Source: Methylobacterium durans
GTDB lineage: Bacteria; Pseudomonadota; Alphaproteobacteria; Rhizobiales; Beijerinckiaceae
Length of the DNA stretch: 64,000 nt
Direction of reading: 5' to 3'
Assembly (NCBI RefSeq): GCF_003173715.1
Contig: NZ_CP029550.1
Location: 5,069,501-5,133,500, forward strand
A program made the translations under genes and the position numbers. This document shows, one piece after another, positions 1-8,690 of the stretch; position 1 is the first letter of the stretch, and each line of letters opens with the position of its first letter. The notes under the pieces are model-generated. The model saw only the letters and a program-made list of their open reading frames with translations, was not told the DNA's origin and ran no database searches.

Positions 1-510
1 GTCGGTTCCGAGATGGACCGAGCGAAACTGGTCCGAGGCCAGCATGTGCGTGGTGGCCGGATGGTCGTGGCAGAGCAGGAACTGCGCCTCGCCGCGCAGC
101 ATCATCTGCTCGCAGGCGGCCATGTGGGCGGCGGTCAGCTGGATGGTCCCCTGAACGCTCTCGAAGCTCTCCAACGTCCTCAGCCAGTTCGGGAAGAAGC
201 TGACGGAGAGCGTCTGCGTCGAGGCGAACCGAACGGTTTCGGCCGCCATGCGACCCGCCTCGCGCGCCGCCTCACGCCCCTGGAAGAGGCGCCGAAGCGT
301 CTCCTCGGCCACCGGCCGGAAGCGTTCGCCCGCGGGCGTCAGCGTGACGGGCAGGACGTCGCGCGTGAACAGCGGGGCGCCGACCCATTCCTCGAGGGCA
401 CGGACGCGTCGGCTGAAGGCGGGTTGGGTGATGCAGCGCTGCTCCGCCGCGCGCGAGAAGTGCCCCAGGTCGACCAGCGCCAGGAAGTCTTCGAGCCAGG
501 CGGCGTCCAT
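1..510 (-). CDS. LysR-family transcriptional regulator, C-terminus missing at window edge
   Basis: The 170 visible residues read from an ATG at 510 and run off the window at base 1. Residues 1-60 are a LysR winged-helix DNA-binding domain (FLALVDLGHFSRAAE, then TQPAFSRRVRALEEWVG and LFTRD), the recognition helix being TQPAFSRR. From about residue 90 the effector-binding domain begins (VRFASTQTLSVSFFP). The gene is divergent from dctA with 182 bases between them, so by the usual LysR arrangement it probably controls dctA-leuC-leuD-hydrolase and itself. The inducer cannot be told from the sequence. Only about half of a typical 300-residue LysR protein is present because of the window edge, not because of truncation. 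Confidence 0.93.
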   Translation of the reverse strand, partial: MDAAWLEDFLALVDLGHFSRAAEQRCITQPAFSRRVRALEEWVGAPLFTRDVLPVTLTPAGERFRPVAEETLRRLFQGREAAREAGRMAAETVRFASTQTLSVSFFPNWLRTLESFESVQGTIQLTAAHMAACEQMMLRGEAQFLLCHDHPATTHMLASDQFRSVHLGTD

Positions 511-609
511 CCGTCGAGCCCTCTTGCCAAGTCGGGGCCCTCGGGGCGCCGCCCCCGGGAACCGGCGGGAAGGATGGCGAGCCCTCGCACGGCGGTCAAC
601 GGCGGCCCG

Positions 610-623
610 GCATCACCTGATGC
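610..623. promoter_or_regulatory. Inverted repeat, candidate LysR operator
   Basis: GCATCA-CC-TGATGC is a perfect 14-base dyad lying between the divergent LysR gene and dctA, 70 bases before the dctA start. LysR boxes are usually T-N11-A dyads, which this loosely fits. Assignment rests on position and symmetry only. Confidence 0.35.
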
Positions 624-692
624 AGCAACGGCATTGGCGAAATCGGCCGGGCTCTGGCCCTCTGCTGCGAACCGCTGCGGCCGAAGGCCAGG

Positions 693-2078
693 ATGGCGGC
701 CCGACCAAAAGCAACAGGGAGACGCGCCGTGCAGAGGGTTGCCCAAGCGCAAGCGAAACCGCTCTACAGGAGCCTCTACGTCCAGGTCGTCGCCGGCATC
801 CTGCTCGGCGTCGCGGTCGGGTACGCCGCGCCGAGCTTCGGCGTCGACATGAAGCCGCTGGGCGACGTCTTCATCAAGATGATCAAGATGGTCATCGGCC
901 TCGTCATCTTCTGCACCGTCGTCGCCGGCATCAGCGGCATGAGCGACATGAAGAAGATGGGCCGGCTCGGCGGCAAGGCGCTGCTCTACTTCGAGGTGCT
1001 CTCGACCCTCGCCCTCGTCATCGGCGTCGTGGTCGGCAACCTCGTGCGGCCGGGCGCCGGCATGAACGCCGACCCGAGCAAGCTCGATGCGGGGGCGGTC
1101 GCCAAATACGCCGGCGCCGCCAAGGAGCATGGCACCGTCGACTTCCTGATGGGCATCGTGCCCAACACGGTCTTCGACGCCCTCACGAAGGGCGAGATCC
1201 TGCCCGTCGTGTTCATCGCCGTGCTGTTCGGCTACGTCCTGTCCAAGATGGGCGATGCCGGCCGGCCCCTGCGCGACCTCGTCGACGCCGCCTCGCACTG
1301 GATCTTCGGCGTCATCAACGTGCTGATGCGGTTCGCGCCCTTCGGCGCCTTCGGCGCCATGGCCTACACGATCGGCAAGTTCGGTCTCGGCTCGCTCGGG
1401 CAGCTCGTCGGCCTGATCGGCACCTTCTACCTGACCGGCGCGATCTTCGTGTTCGGCGTGCTCGGCCTCGTCTCGCTCTGGGCCGGGTTCAGCCTGTTCA
1501 AGCTGCTGCGCTACCTCAAGGAGGAGCTGCTCATCACCCTCGGCGCCAGCTCGTCGGACGCAGCGCTGCCCTCGCTGATGGAGAAGCTGGAGCATCTCGG
1601 CTGCTCGAAATCGGTCGTCGGGCTCGTCGTGCCGACCGGCTACATCTTCAACGCCGACGGCACCTGCATCTACATGACGCTGGCCGCCCTCTTCGTGGCG
1701 CAGGCGACCAACATCGATCTCACCCTGACGCAGCAGCTCGCGATCTTCGGCGTGTCCCTGCTGACCTCGAAGGGCGCCTCCGGCATCACGGGAGCCGGCT
1801 TCATCGCCCTCGTCGGCACGCTCTCGGTCGTCCCCGCCATCCCGCTCGCCGGCATGGCGCTGATCCTCGGCATCGACCGTTTCATGAGCGAGGGCCGGGC
1901 GATCGTGAACATCATCGGCAACGCGGTGGCCGCCGTCGTGATGGCGAAGATCGAGGGCGAGCTCGACATGGACCGGATGCGCGACGTGCTCGCCGGCCGG
2001 CTGGTGGAGGAGTACCCGGTCGGCGGCGACGCCGAGGCGGCGCCCCGTAGCGTCTTGGCGGCTCCCGCGACGGCCTGA
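693..2078 (+). CDS. dctA: C4-dicarboxylate:cation symporter DctA
   Basis: Sodium/proton:dicarboxylate symporter family (SDF), importing succinate, fumarate, malate and similar acids across the inner membrane. The protein is 461 residues, slightly longer than the usual 428-450 because of an N-terminal stretch of about 25 polar residues. A GTG at 729, preceded by GGGAGACG, is a plausible shorter start. Hydrophobic helices fill residues 25-430. The family signature serine-rich hairpin is visible as [18 protein letters not shown], followed by [11 protein letters not shown], both substrate/cation-binding segments of the family, and [12 protein letters not shown]. It is the first gene of a run of four same-strand genes and faces a LysR gene, so the transported acid is likely a substrate or product of the downstream isomerase and hydrolase. 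Confidence 0.93.
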   Translation: MAARPKATGRRAVQRVAQAQAKPLYRSLYVQVVAGILLGVAVGYAAPSFGVDMKPLGDVFIKMIKMVIGLVIFCTVVAGISGMSDMKKMGRLGGKALLYFEVLSTLALVIGVVVGNLVRPGAGMNADPSKLDAGAVAKYAGAAKEHGTVDFLMGIVPNTVFDALTKGEILPVVFIAVLFGYVLSKMGDAGRPLRDLVDAASHWIFGVINVLMRFAPFGAFGAMAYTIGKFGLGSLGQLVGLIGTFYLTGAIFVFGVLGLVSLWAGFSLFKLLRYLKEELLITLGASSSDAALPSLMEKLEHLGCSKSVVGLVVPTGYIFNADGTCIYMTLAALFVAQATNIDLTLTQQLAIFGVSLLTSKGASGITGAGFIALVGTLSVVPAIPLAGMALILGIDRFMSEGRAIVNIIGNAVAAVVMAKIEGELDMDRMRDVLAGRLVEEYPVGGDAEAAPRSVLAAPATA

Positions 2079-2092
2079 CGCCCGAAACTTCC

Positions 2093-2119
2093 GAGGCGCG
2101 GCCCGCGCGGCTGCGCCTC
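2093..2119 (+). terminator. GC-rich hairpin between dctA and leuC-like gene
   Basis: GAGGCGC at 2093-2099 pairs with GCGCCTC at 2113-2119, with a further GCC/GGC pairing inside the loop. There is no T-run, so it may be an attenuating or mRNA-stabilising intercistronic hairpin instead of a full terminator. It ends 23 bases before the next start codon. Confidence 0.4.
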
Positions 2120-2142
2120 CCCCCCCTGCAGGACGTGAGACG

Positions 2143-3573
2143 ATGTCGCCCCGCACCCTCTACGACAAGCTGATCGACAGCCACACGGTCACCCGCCTCG
2201 ACGATCGCGCCGGTCCGGGCGCCGAGGTGCTGCTCTACATCGATCGCACCATCCTCAACGAGTATACCAGCCCGCAGGCCTTCAGCGGGCTCCGCGAGGC
2301 CAAGCGCCCCGTCTGGCGGCCGGACGCGTCACTGATGGTCGTCGACCACGTCAACCCGACAGCGCCGAACCGGAACGCCGAGATGCCGGATGCGGGCGGC
2401 GCCAACCAAGTGCGCTACTTCGGCGAGAACAGTCGCGACTTCGGCATCGAGCTTTTGGACGTGCTGCACCCGCTGCAGGGCATCGAGCACGTCGTCGCGC
2501 CCGAACTCGGCTTCATCCTGCCCGGCATGATCGTGGCCGCGGGCGACAGCCACACCACCACCTACGGCGCGCTCGGCGCCCTCGGCTTCGGCATCGGCAC
2601 CTCGGACATCGAGCACTACCTCGCCACCCAGACGCTCCGGTACCGCCGCATGCGCACCCTGCGCGTGACCCTCGACGGCACGCTGCCGCCGGGCGTGACG
2701 GCGAAGGATCTGGTGATGGCCCTGATCGCCAGGATCGGCGCCGCCGGCGCGACGGGCTACGCGGTGGAGTTCGCCGGCGACGGCCTCGCCGCCCTCCCGG
2801 TCGAGGGCCGGATGACCATCTGCAACATGGCTGTCGAAGCGGGTGCGCGCGGCGTCATCATGGCACCCGACCAAGCGGTGCTCGACTACGTCGCCGACAA
2901 GCCGCGGGCACCGAAGGGCGGTCTCTGGGACGAAGCGGTCCGGTTCTGGTCGACCCTGCGCACCGATCCCGATGCCGTGTTCGACCGTGAAGTGCACCTG
3001 GATGCGGCCGAGATCGAGCCTCTCGTGACCTGGGGCATCAGCCCCGACCAGGCCGTGCCGATCGGCGGCCGGGTCCCCGATCCGTCGTCCGAGCCCGATG
3101 CGGCCCGGCGAAGGGACATGCAGCGCGCGCTCGCCTACATGGATCTGGCGCCCGGGACCGCGCTTGCGGAGGTGCCGATCCAGCGCGCCTTCATCGGCTC
3201 CTGCACCAACGCCCGGCTCTCCGACCTGCGCGAGGCGGCCAAGGTGGTGCGTGGCCGGCACGTCGCCGCGGGCGTCCGCGGCATGGTGGTGCCCGGCTCC
3301 TCCAGCGTGCGGCGCGCCGCCGAGGCCGAGGGCCTGGACCGCGTGTTCATCGAGGCCGGCTTCGAGTGGCGCCAGTCCGGCTGCTCGCTGTGCCTCGCCA
3401 TGAACGACGACGTCCTGGAGCCGGGCGAGCGCTGCGCGTCGAGCACGAACCGCAACTTCGAGGGCCGCCAGGGCGCCGGCGGCCGCACCCACCTGATGAG
3501 CCCCGCGATGGTCGCGGCGGCGGCGATCGCCGGGCGCCTGACCGACGTTCGCCGCCTCGCCCGGGAGAACTGA
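2143..3573 (+). CDS. leuC: 3-isopropylmalate dehydratase large subunit-like (aconitase superfamily)
   Basis: A 476-residue hydro-lyase/isomerase of the IPMI large-subunit family, which interconverts 2- and 3-hydroxy di/tricarboxylic acids by dehydration-rehydration on a 4Fe-4S cluster. The three cluster cysteines are visible: C354 in GSCTNARL, and C414 and C417 in SGCSLC. Other family segments are VVDHVNPTAPNR near the N-terminus and GDSHTTTYGALGALGFGIGTSDIE. Length matches LeuC (about 465-475). The gene is followed 3 bases later by the small subunit. Its neighbours are a dicarboxylate transporter and a dehalogenase-like hydrolase, not leuB or leuA, so a catabolic paralogue (citraconate, methylmalate or dimethylmalate type substrates) is as likely as leucine biosynthesis. 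The name leuC states the family, not a proven pathway. Confidence 0.88.
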   Translation: MSPRTLYDKLIDSHTVTRLDDRAGPGAEVLLYIDRTILNEYTSPQAFSGLREAKRPVWRPDASLMVVDHVNPTAPNRNAEMPDAGGANQVRYFGENSRDFGIELLDVLHPLQGIEHVVAPELGFILPGMIVAAGDSHTTTYGALGALGFGIGTSDIEHYLATQTLRYRRMRTLRVTLDGTLPPGVTAKDLVMALIARIGAAGATGYAVEFAGDGLAALPVEGRMTICNMAVEAGARGVIMAPDQAVLDYVADKPRAPKGGLWDEAVRFWSTLRTDPDAVFDREVHLDAAEIEPLVTWGISPDQAVPIGGRVPDPSSEPDAARRRDMQRALAYMDLAPGTALAEVPIQRAFIGSCTNARLSDLREAAKVVRGRHVAAGVRGMVVPGSSSVRRAAEAEGLDRVFIEAGFEWRQSGCSLCLAMNDDVLEPGERCASSTNRNFEGRQGAGGRTHLMSPAMVAAAAIAGRLTDVRRLAREN

Positions 3574-3576
3574 GCC

Positions 3577-4188
3577 ATGCAGCCCTTCGAGACCGTCACC
3601 GGCCCGGCCCTGCCCCTCCCGGCCGCCAACGTCGACACCGACGTGATAATGCCCAAGCAATTCCTGAAAGGCATCGACCGCAGCGGGCTCGCCCGGGGGG
3701 CGCTCCACGACCTGCGCTTCGACGCGCAGGGCACGCCGCGCACCGATTTCGCGCTCAACCGACCGGAATGGGCGGAGGCGCGCTTCCTCGTGGTCGGCCC
3801 GAATTTCGGCTGCGGCTCTTCGCGCGAGCACGCCGTCTGGGGCCTGCTACAGCTCGGCATCCGCGCCATCATCGGCACGAGCTTCGCCGGCATCTTCGCC
3901 GACAACGCCGCCAACAACGGGCTCCTCCTGGTCAGCCTCGACCCCGAGCCGGTGAGCGTCCTCACGGCCCTGGCCGCCGATCCGGAGCGGAACCGCCTCA
4001 CCATCGACCTGCCGGGACAGGCCATCCTCGCGGCGGATGCCACGCGCGTGGACTTCGAGATCCCGGCGACGCGCAAGGACGCCCTCATCCGTGGGCTCGA
4101 CGCCATCGGGACGACGCTCGACCAAGCCGCCGCGATTCGCGCCTTCGAGGAGCGGTACCACGCCGCCCACCCCTGGCTCGTGCGCTGA
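3577..4188 (+). CDS. leuD: 3-isopropylmalate dehydratase small subunit-like
   Basis: The 203-residue swivel-domain subunit that completes the active site of the LeuC-like protein. Family segments are NVDTDVIMPKQFLKGIDR near residue 20, FLVVGPNFGCGSSREHAVWGL near residue 75, where the GCGSSREH loop provides substrate-binding Ser and Arg, and IGTSFAGIFADNAANNGLL. Length is the normal 195-210. The start codon sits 3 bases after the leuC-like stop, indicating cotranscription and probably translational coupling. The next gene starts 10 bases downstream. Confidence 0.9.
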   Translation: MQPFETVTGPALPLPAANVDTDVIMPKQFLKGIDRSGLARGALHDLRFDAQGTPRTDFALNRPEWAEARFLVVGPNFGCGSSREHAVWGLLQLGIRAIIGTSFAGIFADNAANNGLLLVSLDPEPVSVLTALAADPERNRLTIDLPGQAILAADATRVDFEIPATRKDALIRGLDAIGTTLDQAAAIRAFEERYHAAHPWLVR

Positions 4189-4198
4189 GGAGCGGTTC

Positions 4199-5086
4199 AT
4201 GGCGACGATGGACCCGTTCCTCTCGGGCTTCGAGCTCCGCGACATCGACGCCGGCGCGGTCGGCATCCGCGCCGCGATCGGCGGCTCGGGCCCACCCCTG
4301 CTGCTTCTGCACGGACACCCGCAGACCCACGCGACTTGGCACGCGGTCGCCCCCCGTTTGGCCGAGCGGTTCAGCGTGGTGGCCATGGACCTGCGCGGCT
4401 ACGGCGATTCCGACAAGCCCGGGGGAGGCGAGGGGCACGCCAATTATTCGAAGCGTGCCATGGCAGCCGACGCGGTCGCCGTGATGCGCAGACTCGGGCA
4501 CGAGCGCTTCGCCGTCGTCGGGCACGATCGCGGCGGGCGTGTCGCCCATCGCATGACCCTCGACCATCCCGCGGCCGTGACGCGCCTCGCCGTGTTCGAC
4601 ATCGCGCCGACCGCCACCATGTACGCGCGCACCGACAGGGCCTTCGCGACGGCCTATTTCTGGTGGTTCTTTCTGATCCAGCCCGAGCCGCTACCGGAGC
4701 GCCTGATCGGCGCCGACCCGGAATTCTTCCTGCGAACGCATATCGAGGGGCAGTCGAAGACGCCCGGCGTGCCGGGACCCGGCCTCTTCGCCGAATATCT
4801 GCGGGTCTACCGCGATCCGGCGACACGCCACGCCATCTGCGAGGATTACCGGGCCGCGGCCACCATCGACCTGGAGCATGACGCCGCCGATGCGGACCGC
4901 CAGGTCGAGGTCCCGCTCCTGGCGCTCTGGGGCGCGAAGGGCACGGTCGGCCGAACCTACGACGTGTTGGCGACGTGGCGTGAGAAGGCCACCGATGTGC
5001 GCGGTCACGCCCTCGATTGCGGCCATACCCTGCAGGAGGAGCGCCCGGACCTCGTTCTCGCCGCCCTCGGCGACTTTCTCTGCTGA
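4199..5086 (+). CDS. Alpha/beta hydrolase of the fluoroacetate/haloacetate dehalogenase family
   Basis: A 295-residue alpha/beta hydrolase very close in layout to fluoroacetate dehalogenases. Catalytic candidates fall at the same numbering as in the characterised Rhodopseudomonas enzyme: nucleophile D110 in VVGHDRGGR, carboxylate-binding R111 and R114, acid D134 in VFDIAPT, and base H276 in CGHTLQEE. In the halide pocket the enzyme normally has His155-Trp156-Tyr219. Here the stretch reads AYFWWFFLIQP, so residue 155 is Trp in place of His, Trp156 is kept, and Tyr is at 217. This may mean another leaving group than fluoride, or an ester/epoxide-type hydrolase. The chosen ATG at 4199 has GAGGAGCG just upstream. 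It is the last gene of the dctA-leuC-leuD run. Confidence 0.87.
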   Translation: MATMDPFLSGFELRDIDAGAVGIRAAIGGSGPPLLLLHGHPQTHATWHAVAPRLAERFSVVAMDLRGYGDSDKPGGGEGHANYSKRAMAADAVAVMRRLGHERFAVVGHDRGGRVAHRMTLDHPAAVTRLAVFDIAPTATMYARTDRAFATAYFWWFFLIQPEPLPERLIGADPEFFLRTHIEGQSKTPGVPGPGLFAEYLRVYRDPATRHAICEDYRAAATIDLEHDAADADRQVEVPLLALWGAKGTVGRTYDVLATWREKATDVRGHALDCGHTLQEERPDLVLAALGDFLC

Positions 5087-5254
5087 GCGCGACCCGATCC
5101 GGCCTGCATCGCGGCAAGCCGTTCTCAACCGGTCCGTCGCGGCCTGCGAGATGCGAACGCTGCGATCACCGCAGGGTGATGCCGGACGTCGGCGCGACGA
5201 ACGGGTCCTCCGCAGGCGCACCGTCCCATGATGGCGGGTGTCGGCTCCAGTCGC

Positions 5255-5869
5255 TCACTGGGGCAGTCGCGGCAGAGGTGTGCCGTCCTTCGGCAAGCCG
5301 TACCGCGCCGTATTCAGCTCCATCGCGAGGAGCGTGTAGTAGCCGCAGATCGCGGCCAGATCGACGATCCCCGGCTTGCCGAACCGCTCCTCGGCCCTGG
5401 CGAAGGTCGCGTCCGAGACCGCCTTGTTGACCTGCAACTCACTGACGAAGTCGTAGACCAAGCTCTCGTCCGCGCTCATGTCCTCCGGCCGCCGCCCATC
5501 GCGGATCGCCGCGATGATTTCCGGCCTGATCCCGACCTTCTGCGCGATCGGCGCGTGGACATACCATTCGTAATCCTGCGTCCAGTGTCGTGCGACGACC
5601 AGGATCGCGAGCTCCGAGAGGGTGGTGCCGATCCTGGGCTTGTAGCGGAGGTAGTCGCCCATCGAGCGGGCCAGCGTCATCACGTCGGGCGAGTGCATCA
5701 GCGGCTCGAACGGACCGAAGACCGGCGTCTTGCGGGCCGCCTCGAAAGCCGAGGCGGCCTGTTGCTGCTCGGCGGTGTACTGGCTCGGCGGAATGGTCGG
5801 CAGCCGGTCCTCACTGCGGGCCGTGAGCGGCGACAGAACCAGGGCCACCGCGATTGGAAGGCGCTTCAT
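5255..5869 (-). CDS. Exported carboxymuconolactone-decarboxylase-like (AhpD fold) protein
   Basis: 204 residues with a probable Sec signal peptide (MKRLPIAVALVLSPLTARSE) and a GGGGGAG ribosome site before the ATG at 5869. The rest is an all-helical AhpD/CMD-like domain: PFEPLMHSPDVMTLARSMGDYLRY, then LSELAILVVARHWTQDYEWYVHAPIA, then GYYTLLAMELNTARYGLP at the end. The peroxidase-type members carry E-x-x-x-C-x-x-H at the second position. Here the segment is QDYEWYVHAP, so the cysteines are absent, which excludes an AhpD-type thiol mechanism. Real function unknown. A decayed copy of another gene's leader lies about 180 bases upstream on the same strand. Confidence 0.8.
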   Translation of the reverse strand: MKRLPIAVALVLSPLTARSEDRLPTIPPSQYTAEQQQAASAFEAARKTPVFGPFEPLMHSPDVMTLARSMGDYLRYKPRIGTTLSELAILVVARHWTQDYEWYVHAPIAQKVGIRPEIIAAIRDGRRPEDMSADESLVYDFVSELQVNKAVSDATFARAEERFGKPGIVDLAAICGYYTLLAMELNTARYGLPKDGTPLPRLPQ

Positions 5870-6016
5870 GAGTCGAACTCCCCCTGCAAGGGTGGTGTCG
5901 CTCCAAAGCCTCGAGAGATCAATGAGGTGCCGGTGATCGATGATCGGCGAGGGACACCGCAAGCCGTTCGCCCGTCGGCACGAGACCGCGACAGCGGGTC
6001 TGTCCGAGGCCGTCAA

Positions 6017-6103
6017 CGGCAGGGCGAACGCTGCACGCACCGCAAAAACCCTCACGGTGTTTTCTAAACCCATCGCCGAGGTTCGGCCCGGAATCGCGGG
6101 GTC
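6017..6103 (-). pseudogene. Decayed copy of the leader and first codons of the HbpS-like gene at 14.06-14.59 kb
   Basis: Roughly 85 bases here align with 14561-14645: both contain GATGGG before an AACACC start context, the peptide pattern IPGRxSAMG in the upstream strand, and a signal-peptide start (VRVFAVRAAFAL here, MRVAARAAFVLL there). In the present copy the ATG has become GTG, one extra codon is inserted, and the GGAGG ribosome site is changed to TTTAG. Homology stops after about a dozen codons. The 5870-6431 stretch otherwise holds only the promoter side of the exported CMD-like gene and of the divergent membrane hydrolase. No other gene is supported there. Confidence 0.7.
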
Positions 6104-6431
6104 GGCCGCCTTGGCATCAGCCTGGATCATGCCCGGGTCGCGCCGGCCTTCGGCGCCCCGAGCGCGCGTCTCGCCGACGGCTCGAATTTCGCTCCGTCGT
6201 TCAGATGGAACCTCGCGCCACGCTCGTCCCATTGCGGACGAAATTCCCGCGGCAGGTCCCGCGCGCTTGCATCTGCCTCGCCCGCGGTTGCTGATCCCCT
6301 TGATGAAAGGGCCTGCACGGCCAGGCATCATCGGGCAGGGCACCGCGTCCGTGGATTGGCAGCCGAAGATCGAGCAGCACGGTTCAGCGGAGCGAGGACG
6401 AGCCTGGCTCGCCAGGGTCTGGCGTTGGTAT

Positions 6432-8564
6432 ATGCGCCTCCTGCACGCCGCCTTCGCGACCTTGGTCGGCGCCATCGTGCTCGTCCTCGGCGTCCTGTTC
6501 GTGAATTACGTCGTCCTGTCGACGCCGAAGGCGCGAGCCTACCGCGATCTCGACCCCGCGACCCCCGAATGCAGCGACGGGCTCGCCCGAGGCTGGACCG
6601 TCCTGGCGGATACCGGGCGCCGCCAGCGCACCGGAACCACCCCGGTCGATGACGGCGGGTGGATCGATGCCAGCAACGACGAGAACGCCGCCGTCGCGGG
6701 CGATCCCCGCTGGCGCACGCGCTTCCGCTGCGCCCTGCAACGCCACGTCGTGACCGCCGAGCGCCCGGACGGCAAGCCGCTCGACTACACGCTGGGCTTC
6801 CTGGAGTTCCAGGAAGACGGTGAGCCCTATGCCCTTGTGTCCCGCAGCGGCGGCAGTGACGTGGCCAACACCAGCGCGATGCTGCGCCACGCGATGGAGA
6901 GCCAGATGCGCGCGAGCGGCAAGGCCGCCTCCGGTATCAGGCCGGTGATCACGCAGCTCGACGCGCTCAAGCAGCACCTCTCGACCGGATCGAATTACGT
7001 CCTCGTCTTCGTCCACGGCTGGCGCCACGATGCCCGCATCGGCGACGGCAACGTCGCCGACCTGCGCCTCTACGCGGCTCACGTCGCCCGCTTCCTGCAG
7101 CAGCGCTGCCCCACCGACCCGAAGGCGTGCGAGACCAAGGTCACGGCCATCTACGTCGGCTGGCGCGGCGCACGGGTCGACGAACAGGGCCTGAGGGATC
7201 TGCTGGGCGACGCGGTCGGAGGCTTCTTCGGCAGCGTCTCGGCGGCCGCCACCCTGTTCGATCGTAAACCGGTCAGCGAAGCCGTCGCGCCCGCGGCGAT
7301 CTCGGCCCTGCGCTCCATCGAATCGGTCCTGGTTGCACCCCGGTCGGATGGCAGCCAGCGCAACAACCGGATGATCGTGGCCGGGCACAGTCTCGGCGGC
7401 AACATGCTCGCCACCGGCCTCAAGGACGACGTGCTGAAAGCGGTGCGCCGCCACGCCTTCGGCAGGACGCTGCCGCCGGTCCTCGGCAACCTCGTCGTCC
7501 TGATCAACCCAGCCTCCGAGGCGAGCAAGTGGACGGCGATTCAGCGCGCGGTCTGGGAGCGCGTCGCCCTCCGCGCCGACGAGCACACACCGGTCGACGA
7601 GGTCGTTCGCGACACCGGCTTCTTCCCGCCCGAGCAGCGCCCCGTGCTGATCTCGGTGACGGCCGCGCTCGCCTTTCCGGCCGGTGGATTGCGGCCGGGC
7701 GACTGTGCCTGGATCGGCCTCGACATCGACGACGGGTTCCAAGTCGCGCGCCAGCGCATCCGGCAGAGGCTCGCGAGCACAGACGCCATGTTCCATTCCG
7801 GCGTCGACTACGATTGGGCGACGCACGACCTGTTTCCGACCTTCAAGCTCGATTTTCGCCCCGCGGCCCGCTTCCTCGATCGCGTCGCGGCCCGGTACGA
7901 GGGCCGCCAGCCGCGCGGGATGACCTGCATGCCGCCGAGGCATGCCGCCGCTCTCGATGCATTCCTGACGCTGCCGCTGCGCGCGCTGTCGGCGATCGCC
8001 GAGACCTTCCCGTTCCAAGTCAGCCTCCGGGAAGAGTCGCGTACGATCGGCAACCTCGATCCGCCGCGCCCGGCGGCCGGCGTCCTCGCGGACACGCAGC
8101 CCTCGGCGGCGCCGTTCGGCACCACGCACGAAATGCTGGGCCTGCACGACACGGGCCGGGAGCGCCATCACGCCTACGCGACGTTGGCCGACGCGCCGAT
8201 CGACTGCCCGCGTTCGGATGGCTGGCTCACCCGGGCGCGGATGCGCAGGCAGGACCGCTTCACGCAGTTCTGGGACAGCGAGGATCTGGCCGCCGATCCC
8301 GCGGGACCGGGCCTCGGCAGGCCGGCGGCACGCTTCGTTCACGGACTCCACCTGAGCGGCATCGCGCCGATCACGCTCGCCAACGATCCGTTCTGGAACC
8401 TGCGCGCCTTTGACAATGCGCTCTCGCGCCACGACGGCTACCGTCTCACGTCCTTCATCTGCGCCATGAACCAGCTCGTGATGGATGACATCACGGAGTC
8501 CACTCCGCAGATGATCGACACGATGGGACCTCTTGGCGGTCACGGCTTCAACGTGAAGCCATGA
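6432..8564 (+). CDS. Membrane-anchored alpha/beta hydrolase with GHSLGG serine motif
   Basis: About 710 residues. One membrane segment lies near the N-terminus (residues 5-30, FATLVGAIVLVLGVLFVNYVVL) and the remainder is probably periplasmic. A hydrolase core is visible from about residue 180: YVLVFVHGWRHDAR (oxyanion strand), KVTAIYVGWRG, then the nucleophile elbow VAGHSLGGNML with S320. The region after residue 400 has no motif I recognise, and its substrate is unknown; similar large proteins are usually left as hypothetical hydrolases. The open frame extends further upstream to 5940, but that part is low-complexity Arg/Pro sequence overlapping the decayed repeat, so I start at the ATG directly before the membrane helix. 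An ATG at 6303 is the alternative. Confidence 0.7.
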   Translation: MRLLHAAFATLVGAIVLVLGVLFVNYVVLSTPKARAYRDLDPATPECSDGLARGWTVLADTGRRQRTGTTPVDDGGWIDASNDENAAVAGDPRWRTRFRCALQRHVVTAERPDGKPLDYTLGFLEFQEDGEPYALVSRSGGSDVANTSAMLRHAMESQMRASGKAASGIRPVITQLDALKQHLSTGSNYVLVFVHGWRHDARIGDGNVADLRLYAAHVARFLQQRCPTDPKACETKVTAIYVGWRGARVDEQGLRDLLGDAVGGFFGSVSAAATLFDRKPVSEAVAPAAISALRSIESVLVAPRSDGSQRNNRMIVAGHSLGGNMLATGLKDDVLKAVRRHAFGRTLPPVLGNLVVLINPASEASKWTAIQRAVWERVALRADEHTPVDEVVRDTGFFPPEQRPVLISVTAALAFPAGGLRPGDCAWIGLDIDDGFQVARQRIRQRLASTDAMFHSGVDYDWATHDLFPTFKLDFRPAARFLDRVAARYEGRQPRGMTCMPPRHAAALDAFLTLPLRALSAIAETFPFQVSLREESRTIGNLDPPRPAAGVLADTQPSAAPFGTTHEMLGLHDTGRERHHAYATLADAPIDCPRSDGWLTRARMRRQDRFTQFWDSEDLAADPAGPGLGRPAARFVHGLHLSGIAPITLANDPFWNLRAFDNALSRHDGYRLTSFICAMNQLVMDDITESTPQMIDTMGPLGGHGFNVKP

Positions 8565-8690
8565 CGTGTCGTCGATATCGGCTCCGGGCCGCATCGACGG
8601 CCGCGGCAGGGCCTGGCGCGCCTCACCTTGCTCGTTGCAGCCCGCCGGTCGCCTGATCGGCCGACCCATTCCCGTCAGGACGGCGGCTTC

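Noticed and set aside
339..2156. 600-codon minus-strand frame opposite dctA
   Set aside because: Arg/Asp/His-rich shadow of dctA and LysR with no domain; typical antisense frame in GC-rich DNA.
5255..6475. Continuous minus-strand frame of 406 codons through the CMD-like gene and its upstream region
   Set aside because: Only the last 204 codons show a signal peptide and fold; the upstream part is low-complexity and overlaps the decayed leader repeat. Long open frames are normal by chance at this GC content.
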